Below, one piece after another: positions 1 through 5,511 of a DNA stretch of 5,511 bases. Source of the stretch: Bacillota bacterium (GTDB lineage Bacteria > Bacillota > Clostridia > Christensenellales > Borkfalkiaceae); contig JAETTR010000097.1 of the NCBI GenBank assembly GCA_021768985.1, forward strand, positions 1 to 5,511. Direction: 5' to 3'. A program made the position numbers and the translations under genes. The notes under the pieces were generated by a model. That model did not search any database. It was not told the DNA's origin and saw only the letters and a list, made by a program, of their open reading frames with translations. Each line of letters starts with the position of its first letter. The first letter of the stretch is position 1.

Positions 1-301
1 CGGCAGTACGCTTTCGGTGTTCGAAATGCACGGCGGTGAAATTACGCAGAACTCCGCGGCGCAGAGCGGCGGCTTGTACGTTGTGGGTACGGCGAATCTC
101 GACGGCGGCGCGATCAAGGGCAATACCGCGACGGGCGAAGATTTAAGCAACGGCGGCGGAAGCGGCGTATACGTTTCGAACACGGGAACGCTGAACCTTT
201 CGGGCGGCGAAATCAGCGGCAACTACGGCAAGAACGGCGTGCGCGTATACAACTCGGGCGTGCTCAATTTAAGCGGCGATCCCGTGGTGAAGGGCAACGT
301 G
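1..301 (+). other. C-terminal rungs of a right-handed beta-helix domain
   Basis: Residues 1-100 hold about four imperfect rungs. Visible landmarks are HGGEITQN (10-17), GGLYV (23-27), NLDGGAIKGNTA (32-43), GGGSGVYVSN (51-60), TLNLSGGEISGN (63-74) and VLNLSGDPVVKGN (87-99). The alternation of short hydrophobic strands with G-G-x-I-x-x-N turns is the signature of pectate-lyase-like parallel beta-helices, common in surface proteins of gut Firmicutes. The domain begins upstream of the window, so its full length and any binding face cannot be judged. No catalytic residues can be assigned. Such helices can bind carbohydrate or serve only as structure; the sequence does not decide. Confidence 0.75.
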
Positions 302-3300
302 CTTTCCGCAGAGGATTCCACGGTCTGCAACGTGTATTTCAACGCGCCGAACCGCTATATCAACGTGGTCGGCGAATTGAAAGAGGGCGCCGAGATCGGC
401 GTTTCGCGCGACGGCGCGGGCGTGTTCACGACGGGTTACGGCACCTATAACTCGGTGCACCCGAACGCTTTCTTTGCTTCCGATGACCCCGCGTACGCGG
501 TCTCCGTAACGCAGGTTTCCGAAATCGATGAAGCGGCGATCGGTACGCCGATTCCGGTACCCAAGCAGATCGCCGACCTTGTCTATAACAAGACGGAACA
601 AATCTTGCTCGAAGGCTACGACGCGGATAAGATGTCCTTTGCCGAGCCGCTTCCCGAAGGAGTTTCGGTAGACGAACAGGGCAATTTCCGCGCGCAGAAC
701 GCGGGAACTTACATGATCACCTTTACGCCGAAAACGGGCTATTGCTGGCAGGACGGCGACGCCGCGGCGGGCACGACGATGGCATACACCGTGACCGCGA
801 CGATTGCGCGCAAGCCGGTTACGATCGTCTGGCAGAAACCCGAGGACGGAAAAACTTACGTTGAATTTACCTACGACGGCGAAGAGCACGCGCCCACCGC
901 CACGGTTTCCGGATTGTGCGAAGGGGATACCTGCGAGATCGAGCAGATTATCGGGAAGCAGACGAACGCGACACCCGCAGGTCAGACGTATAAGGCGAGC
1001 GTGCAGATGCTCGGCAATCCCAATTACACCGTGCCGACCGATGACAACAACGAGTGCGAATTCCTGATCGTCCGCGCGGAGCTCTCCGAAACGGGCGTAA
1101 CGCTTAATCCCGTCGTCGGGCAGTACCGCAAGCCCGTTGCGCTTTCCGCAAGCGGTCTGCCGACCGACGACAGATACGCCGTTACGTATACGGTGACGAG
1201 CGGTACGGGCACGGGATATATCTCCGATGCGGACGGCAAGCCCGATCCGAACGGCGGATACTTTACGGGCACCAAGACGGGCGCGGTCACGATTACGGCG
1301 CACGTCGCGCCCGAAACGAACTACAACAACCACGACTTTGCGTTCGGCTTTACGGTAAACAAGGCGGACATGTCGCTCGGGCTCAAAGACAAGGAAACCG
1401 TTTACGGCGACGAGCTTCTTCTGGAAGCGACGGGCAATCTCGATGAGTTCGTGAATCCCGACGGCACGACGGGCACGCAGACGGGCGCGGTTACTTTCGA
1501 AATCAAGGGCGGCGCGAGCGAGGTCGCGGAGATCAGAGACGGCAAACTCGTTCCCAAGAAGGTCGGAAAAGTGACCGTCATCGTAAAATCCGCGGGTACG
1601 GATAACTTAAACGGCGGCGAAGCGGAAGCGGAAGTCACCGTCAATCCCCGTCCTCTGAAATTTATCTGGGATCCCGATACCCTCGAATTCGTATACGACG
1701 GCGATACGAAAGCGCCTTCCGTTCAGAGCGTCGAAGGAATAGACGGCGCGGACGGGCTCGTGAACGGCGATACGCTCGAATCTCTCGGCGTCACCGTGCT
1801 CGGCGGGCAGTCGGCGGCGGGCGTGTACAACGACGACGGCGCGGCGAAGAACGCGGCGTATATCAACGCGCTCGAAAACGAAAATTACGATCTCGAACAT
1901 TCCGAAAACGTGCGGTGCGACTTCGAAATCAAGCAGGCGCCTTTCGAGGGAATCTCGATCGTGACGAACCCGAGCGCGGTCTATCATGAAAATTATCCCG
2001 TGAAGCTCGTTACGGACGATGGCGAAGATTACGTGGGTGATCCCGCCGCAAAGCGCACCTATTCGGTTGCGGTGATTGCGGGCGACGCGGGAACGGCAAC
2101 GGTCGGCGGCGACGGCGTGCTCTATCCCACGCATGTGGGCAAAGTCACCGTTACGGTTACGGTGGAATCCACGCAAAATTACGCGGGCGGCACGGTAACG
2201 GCGGAACTCGAAATCTTACCCGCCGAAATGAAGCTGACCCTTGCGGACGGCAAATTCGTCTACGGCGATGAAACGGACGTGAAAGCGCTTGTCGGCGGAT
2301 ATTTTGAAACGGACGACGGCGGCGAAAAAATCGAATCGGAGGTCGGTACGCTCACCTTCACGGTGAAGCCGATCGACGGCGAAACGGGCAACGGCGAAAT
2401 GGTCGCGGGAAAGGACGGGATCTTCCTTTCCAAACACGCGGGCAAGCTGATACTCGTCGTAAGCTCTACGGCGACGACCAACTATAAAGCGACGGAAAAG
2501 GAATTCGAAATCACGGTTTCGCCCCGTTCCCTTACCATCGTCTGGGAAACGACCGAATTTACATACGACGGTCAGTACCATAAGCCCGAAGCGGATTCGT
2601 TCGGCAACGTGCTCGAAGGCGATACGGTCGGAATCGCGGCGGACGGGATTACCGTAGAAAACGATTCCGTGAACGCGGGAACCTACCGGGCAACGGTTTC
2701 GAAGCTGGAGAACCCGAACTACACGGTGGAGGGGGAGGATGCCGTAGTAATCTTCGAGATCAAACCCAAGCCCGTCGAACTCGAATGGTCGGAGCCCGAG
2801 GACGGATTGGTTTACAACGGCGAGGATCAGGCGCCCGCGGCGCGCGTAAAAGAATCATGTCTCGTGAAAAACCGCGCGGACAACGGAAAGGACGATGAGC
2901 CGTTCGGGATCACCGTACTCGGCACCAAGAACGCGGGAACCAGCTTAAAGGCGATCGCCATCGGAACCGAGGATCCCAACTATACGGTAGAGGGCGGCGT
3001 GAATACCGATTGCGAATTCACCATTCTGCCCAAGCCGGTTACGATCGTCTGGACGAATACCGCTTTGACCTATACGGGCGAATCGCTGGTTCCCACGGCG
3101 ACGGTGTCTCCCGACAGTCTGATCGCGGGCGACGAGTGTCTCGTCACCTCGGTTTCGGGCGGGCAGATTCTCGCGGGCGGCTATCAAGTGGACGAAAGCG
3201 GCAAACCCATAACCGACGAGAACGGCAATCTGATTCCCAACGGGGATTACACGGCGACTGCATACGCGCTTTCGAACGGCAATTACACGTTGAATTATAA

Positions 3301-5511
3301 CGACGAAGGCTATCCGACGGACAGCGTAAGCTTCTATATCCAAAAAGCGGAGCCCGAACTCAGCTTCTCGATTCCCAACGCGGTATACGGCACCGACGTG
3401 ACGCTGACCGTAAGCGGAAATCCGGAAACGACCGCGGCGGTATTTACGCCTTCGGGCGCGAACTTCGACCAATATGCGAAATTAACCGGCAACGTGCTTA
3501 CGCCGATCGACGTAGGCGTGGTCACCTTTGTCGTCAGCGTGCCCGAAACGGCGAACTACAAGGAAGCGACCAAGGTCGTTACGCTTGAAATCAAGCCCCG
3601 CCCCGTCGTGCTCTCCTGGGAGAAATCCGCTTTTTCGTACAACGGCAAGGAACAGGCGCCCAAGGCGACCGTGACGAACCTCGTGTTCGACGATTCCGCG
3701 CCTTACGTTACCGTGCGGGGCGGCAAGGACGCGACGACGCATACGGCGACCGCCGTTTCCGTTGCCAGCCGCAAGTACACGGTGGAGGGAGGAGAGAATC
3801 TGACGGAAGCGTTCTCGATCGCGCCGCTTCCCGTCGAGCTTTCGTGGAGCAATCTTACCCTTGAATACAACGGCGAAGAGCTAGCGCCTGCGGCGCGCGT
3901 CGCGAATATAATCGAGGGGGACGAATGCTCGGTTACGGCATCGGGCGCAAAGGACGCGGGCGTCAACCTTACGGCGACGGCGACGACGCTCGGAAATTCC
4001 AATTATACGCTTACGGACGGAACCAATCTCACCGTAAGATTTACGATCACGCCGTATACGATCACGGTCGTCTGGGGAGAAACGGAGCTTCCCTATACGG
4101 GCGACGAACAGGCGCCCGAGGCGCGCGCGGAAAAACTCTTCGGCGAGGACGAGTGCCGCGTGTTTGTGGACGGCGCGGAGACGGACGTCGGAACCTATAC
4201 CGCAACGGCGGTCGGGGTAAGCAATCCCAACTATCGGCTCGGCGACGAGAATCTGACGACCGAATACCGGATCGTAAAAGCGAAAATGCCGCTTGCGCTC
4301 GACGATCTCGCGCTCGTTTACGGCAATACGGTTTCGCTCGACGTTACGGGGAATCCCGAATCGGGCGTTGCAAGCTGGTCGCTTACCGAGGGTACGGGTA
4401 CGGCTTCGCTTTCGGGCAACCGGATTACGCCTACCGGGGTCGGTACGCTCACGCTTACCGTAACGGTAGGGGAGACGGCGAACTACGCCGCTACGACAAA
4501 ATCCTTCGAAGTAACGGTTTCGCCCCGCCCCGTTACGCTGAACTGGACGGACCTCTCCTTCACGTACGATAAACAGCCGCATTTGCCTGCGGCGACCGTT
4601 GCCAACCTCGTTGCGGGGGATACCTGTACGGTGATCGTAACGGGCGAGCAGACGGACGCGGGCTCGTATACGGCGACTGCGGAATCTCTTTCCAACGAAA
4701 ACTATACCTTAACCGAGGGCGAGAACGTTACGGCGACTTTCGTGATCGAGCGTGCGGACGTCACCGCTACGATTCGCGAAACGACCGTCCGTTACGGCGA
4801 TACGCTGACGCTCACAGTGGATACGAACGTGGATATCGGCAACGCGGAGATTACGTTTGAGCTCGTCGCAGACGGCGGCTATGAGGAATACGCCACCATC
4901 TCCGGCAATGTGCTCATTCCCGTCAAGGTCGGGAAGGTAAAGGTTGTTGCAAAGATTGCGGAAACGAATAATACGAACGGTACGGAGACGGAAGCGGAAA
5001 TCACGATTCTGAAAGGGATTCTGCCGCTCGAATTCCGCGAACTCGATCTTATCTACGGCGGACAGTTTACGCTCGATGTATCGGGCAATCTCGAAAACGC
5101 GGAGGTCGTCTACGGCGTGCAGAACGGCTCGGGTGCCGCAAAGCAGGTGGATGGCAACGTTTACGTTGCGACGAAGGCGGGAACCGTAACGCTGACCGCC
5201 GAGATTCCCGAATCCGAATATTATGAAAAAGCGGAGCTTTCTTTGGAAGCGGAGATCGCGAAGCTCCCTGTGGAAATCGAATGGACGTATTACGACTTTA
5301 CGTACAACGGAAGCGTTCAGACGCCTACGGCGACCGTCGTCAACCCTGTTGTCTGGGACGGTACGTCCGATACCGTCAACGTAACCGTTTCGGGTACGAA
5401 AAACGCGGGCACCCGCAAAGAAGCAGTCGTTACTTCGGTCGATAACGAAAACTACACGGTGGAAAACGCGATCAACGGCAAAACGCTGTATACGATCGCG
5501 CCCAGAAAAGT
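1..5511 (+). CDS. Giant repetitive surface protein (beta-helix plus MBG/YDG-type Ig-like repeats), partial at both ends
   Basis: One frame is open from base 2 to the window end (1,836 codons; base 1 ends the preceding codon), with no start or stop of its own. Residues 1-100 are beta-helix rungs, 101-180 a helix-closing segment, and 181-1836 a chain of 19 Ig-like modules of two kinds. Aspartate and glutamate visibly outnumber lysine and arginine, and Thr, Gly, Val and Asn are abundant, as in exported stalk-like proteins. No catalytic motif, membrane segment, signal peptide, SLH domain or LPXTG motif lies in the window; an export signal and wall anchor would be upstream and downstream. Proteins of this plan are usually called adhesins or cell-surface proteins; the ligand is unknown, and the Ig-like chain probably acts as a spacer holding the beta-helix away from the cell. 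The frame is undamaged, so this is not a decaying gene. Reading frame: near certain. Surface location and adhesin role: inference from family type. Confidence 0.93.
302..541 (+). other. Beta-helix closing segment and linker
   Basis: Residues 101-180 lose the GGEI rung pattern but continue with short strands: VCNVYF (108-113), YINVVGELKEGAEIGV (119-134), VFTTGYGTY (141-149), then NAFFASDDPAYAVSV (155-169). From memory, this order (N-V-Y-x, I-x-V-x-G-x-L-x-x-G-A-x-I-G-V, F-T-x-G-Y, F-F-x-S-D) recurs after beta-helix rungs in Clostridial surface proteins, so I read it as the last coils and cap. It ends in an acidic stretch, SEIDEAAI (173-180), before the first Ig-like module. Cys109 is isolated. 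The boundary with the next module is approximate. Confidence 0.55.
542..811 (+). other. Ig-like module A0 (divergent YDG-type)
   Basis: Residues 181-270 form the first repeat module after the beta-helix. It keeps the type A landmarks LVYNKTEQ (193-200) and QNAGTYMITFTPK (232-244), but lacks the opening V-x-W strand and ends in GYCWQDGD (246-253) followed by an M-A-Y-T-V-T strand, instead of the N-x-N-Y-T strand. The same kind of N-A-G-T-Y...Y-x-W-x-D-G module is often the first after a beta-helix in related proteins (recollection, not searched). Cys248 and Trp249 are adjacent, which is unusual for this protein. Confidence 0.6.
811..832 (+). repeat. 22-bp exact direct repeat, copy 1 (start of module A1)
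   Basis: These 22 bases are identical to 3031-3052. They cover the third base of Arg270 and the seven codons for KPVTIVW. The match stops on both sides (g versus c before, c versus a after). Other A modules encode similar residues with different codons. Confidence 0.85.
812..1651 (+). repeat. Repeat block A1-B1-B2
   Basis: A1 (residues 271-359) starts KPVTIVW, with Y-D-G at 291-293 and GNPNYTV at 338-344. It carries three cysteines: C306, C311 in the G-D-T-C strand, and C352 in E-C-E-F. B1 (360-455) is an atypical type B: its Y-G site reads QYRKP (374-378), and it has an inserted loop ISDADGKPDPNGGY (407-420) before the PETNYNN strand (437-443). B2 (456-550) has a standard VYGDE (467-471) and TGNL (477-480), an extra D-G-T-T-G-T-Q-T-G loop (487-495), and ends VTVNPR (545-550). 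Linkers K-A-D and N-P-R mark the module joins. Type A resembles the YDG group and type B the MBG YGX group; both are beta-sandwich repeats of surface proteins. Boundaries are accurate to a few residues. Confidence 0.7.
1652..2527 (+). repeat. Repeat block A2-B3-B4
   Basis: This has the same A-B-B order as the block before it. A2 (residues 551-646) starts PLKFIW, with VYDGD (564-568), and is lengthened by loops around 581-590 and 607-619; its last strand holds C639 in R-C-D-F-E-I. B3 (647-741) reads VYHEN (660-664) where other B copies have V-Y-G-D, then HVGKVTVTVTV (711-721) and QNYAGG (725-730). B4 (742-842) has VYGDE (753-757), an acidic loop TDDGGEKIESEVG (770-782), and ends ITVSPR (837-842). 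B2 and B4 both follow A-(D/E) with Met, carry an extra loop in the same area and end with a P-R linker, which supports block duplication, although identity between the blocks is low. Confidence 0.68.
2528..3601 (+). repeat. Repeat block A3-A4-A5-B5 (first AAAB copy)
   Basis: Three type A modules precede one type B. A3 (residues 843-923) has SLTIVW, FTYDGQYHKP (853-862), VNAGTYRATV (890-899) and NPNYTVEG (904-911). A4 (924-1011) has PVELEWS (924-930), VYNGEDQAPAARV (937-949) and DPNYTVEGG (991-999), with C953 and C1004. A5 (1012-1116) starts PVTIVW, has LTYTGE (1022-1027) and G-D-E-C (C1046), and is lengthened by a hydrophilic loop DESGKPITDENGNLIPNG (1064-1081). B5 (1117-1200) has AVYGTD (1127-1132), LTGNVLTP (1161-1168), PETANY (1181-1186) and the linker IKPR. 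Module by module it matches the following block best. Confidence 0.75.
3031..3052 (+). repeat. 22-bp exact direct repeat, copy 2 (start of module A5)
   Basis: This is the second copy of the 22-bp repeat found at 811-832, about 2.2 kb downstream. It covers the third base of Pro1010 and codons 1011-1017, again KPVTIVW, at the A4-A5 join. Both copies sit at a module boundary and in the same reading frame. Confidence 0.85.
3602..4528 (+). repeat. Repeat block A6-A7-A8-B6 (second AAAB copy)
   Basis: A6 (residues 1201-1276) has PVVLSW and FSYNGKEQAPKATV (1211-1224), with a weakened N-A-G-T-Y site (KDATTHTATA, 1243-1252). A7 (1277-1352) has PVELSWS, EYNGEELAPAARV (1288-1300), G-D-E-C (C1309) and NSNYTLTDG (1332-1340). 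A8 (1353-1427) has TITVVW, PYTGDEQAPEARA (1364-1376), E-D-E-C (C1385), DVGTYTATAVG (1395-1405) and NPNYRL (1408-1413). B6 (1428-1509) has LVYGNT (1438-1443), VTGNPES (1448-1454), LSGNRITPTGVGTLTLTV (1470-1487), ETANY (1491-1495) and VSPR. These are the shortest copies in the array, at about 75-82 residues, close to a minimal module. Confidence 0.77.
4529..5266 (+). repeat. Repeat block A9-B7-B8
   Basis: A9 (residues 1510-1585) has PVTLNW, FTYDKQPHLPAATV (1520-1533) with Lys in place of the usual Gly after Y-D, G-D-T-C (C1542), DAGSYTATAESL (1552-1563) and NENYTLTEGEN (1565-1575). B7 (1586-1671) has VRYGDTLTL (1596-1604), ISGNVLIP (1633-1640) and VGKVKVV (1643-1649). B8 (1672-1755) has LIYGGQFTLDVSGNLE (1683-1698) and TKAGTVTLTAEIPE (1724-1737). 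The A-B-B order matches the first two blocks. B7 shares its last two strands with B2, but the front half of B8 is closest to B6 (P-L...L-x-Y-G...L-D-V-x-G-N-x-E), so this block may be a mosaic. Confidence 0.7.
5267..5511 (+). other. Ig-like module A10 (YDG-type), running to the window edge
   Basis: Residues 1756-1836 form one more type A module: PVEIEW (1756-1761), DFTYNGSVQTPTATV (1765-1779), SGTKNAGTRKEAV (1797-1809), NENYTV (1815-1820) and a final strand LYTIAPRK (1829-1836). The last residues, A-P-R-K-V, look like the linker and first residue of a further module, so the array continues downstream. It has an unusual second tryptophan, V-V-W-D-G (1783-1787), where other copies have a short G-D-x-C turn, and it has no cysteine. 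Confidence 0.7.

Noticed and set aside
269..1333. Long antisense open stretch (about 354 codons)
   Set aside because: It is in exact register with the sense codons and ends at the TTA for Leu90. It is open only because TTA, CTA and TCA are rare codons in the sense gene. Its arginine-rich translation resembles no family I know.
3925..4572. 215-codon open stretch on the + strand in another frame
   Set aside because: It overlaps modules A7-B6 of the continuous frame, and its translation is Arg/Gly/Tyr-rich low-complexity text typical of a shifted GC-rich repeat gene.
1607..4582. Further antisense open stretches (1607-2176, 2216-2581, 2945-3472, 3482-3742, 3881-4582)
   Set aside because: All are in the same mirror register and end at sense TTA or CTA leucine codons (L536, L739, L982, L1161, L1294). 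The sense frame is continuous and clearly protein-like throughout.
1..5511. CRISPR array or mobile element as the source of the repetition
   Set aside because: Repeats are about 225-315 bp, diverged at DNA level, in frame and without spacers, inverted ends or transposase motifs. The periodicity is that of protein modules.
1..5511. New multi-gene system, promoter, RNA gene or terminator
   Set aside because: There is no intergenic space: the frame is open across the whole window, and no structure was seen that the protein repeats do not explain.

Overview
The window lies entirely inside one very long protein-coding gene on the + strand. Reading from base 2, all 1,836 complete codons are open, with no stop, frameshift or intergenic gap. 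Neither the start nor the end of the gene is present. The product is a giant, repetitive, probably exported surface protein. Residue n below means the codon starting at base 3n-1.

Layout: residues 1-100 are the end of a right-handed beta-helix built of glycine/asparagine-rich rungs (GGEI-x-x-N, GVYV, TLNLSGGEISGN). Residues 101-180 look like the segment that closes such helices. From residue 181 to the window end there are 19 Ig-like modules of about 75-105 residues in two kinds. Type A (11 copies, A0-A10) usually starts with P-V-x-(I/L)-x-W, then has Y-(D/N/T)-G, then NAGTY-like and NxNYT motifs; it resembles the YDG/MBG group. Type B (8 copies, B1-B8) carries V-Y-G-(D/N/T), then a GN...T...G strand and a (E)TANY-like strand; it resembles the MBG 'YGX' type. 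The order is A0, A1-B1-B2, A2-B3-B4, A3-A4-A5-B5, A6-A7-A8-B6, A9-B7-B8, A10, so growth by duplication of multi-module blocks is likely.

Organism: the sequence is GC-rich and CpG-rich, and the gene prefers ACG, GCG, TCG and GGC codons. A beta-helix joined to MBG-type repeats is common in surface proteins of gut-associated Clostridia (Bacillota). That assignment is an inference from style, not from any marker gene.

No RNA genes, mobile elements, CRISPR, promoters or terminators were seen, and none would be expected inside one reading frame. The sizeable open stretches in other frames are shadows; the main antisense ones are mirror images of the sense codons that end at rare TTA or CTA leucine codons. 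I found no new multi-gene system. The interest is in the internal architecture: an A-A-A-B block duplication, cysteines confined to A modules within the array, and a 22-bp exact repeat at two module starts.
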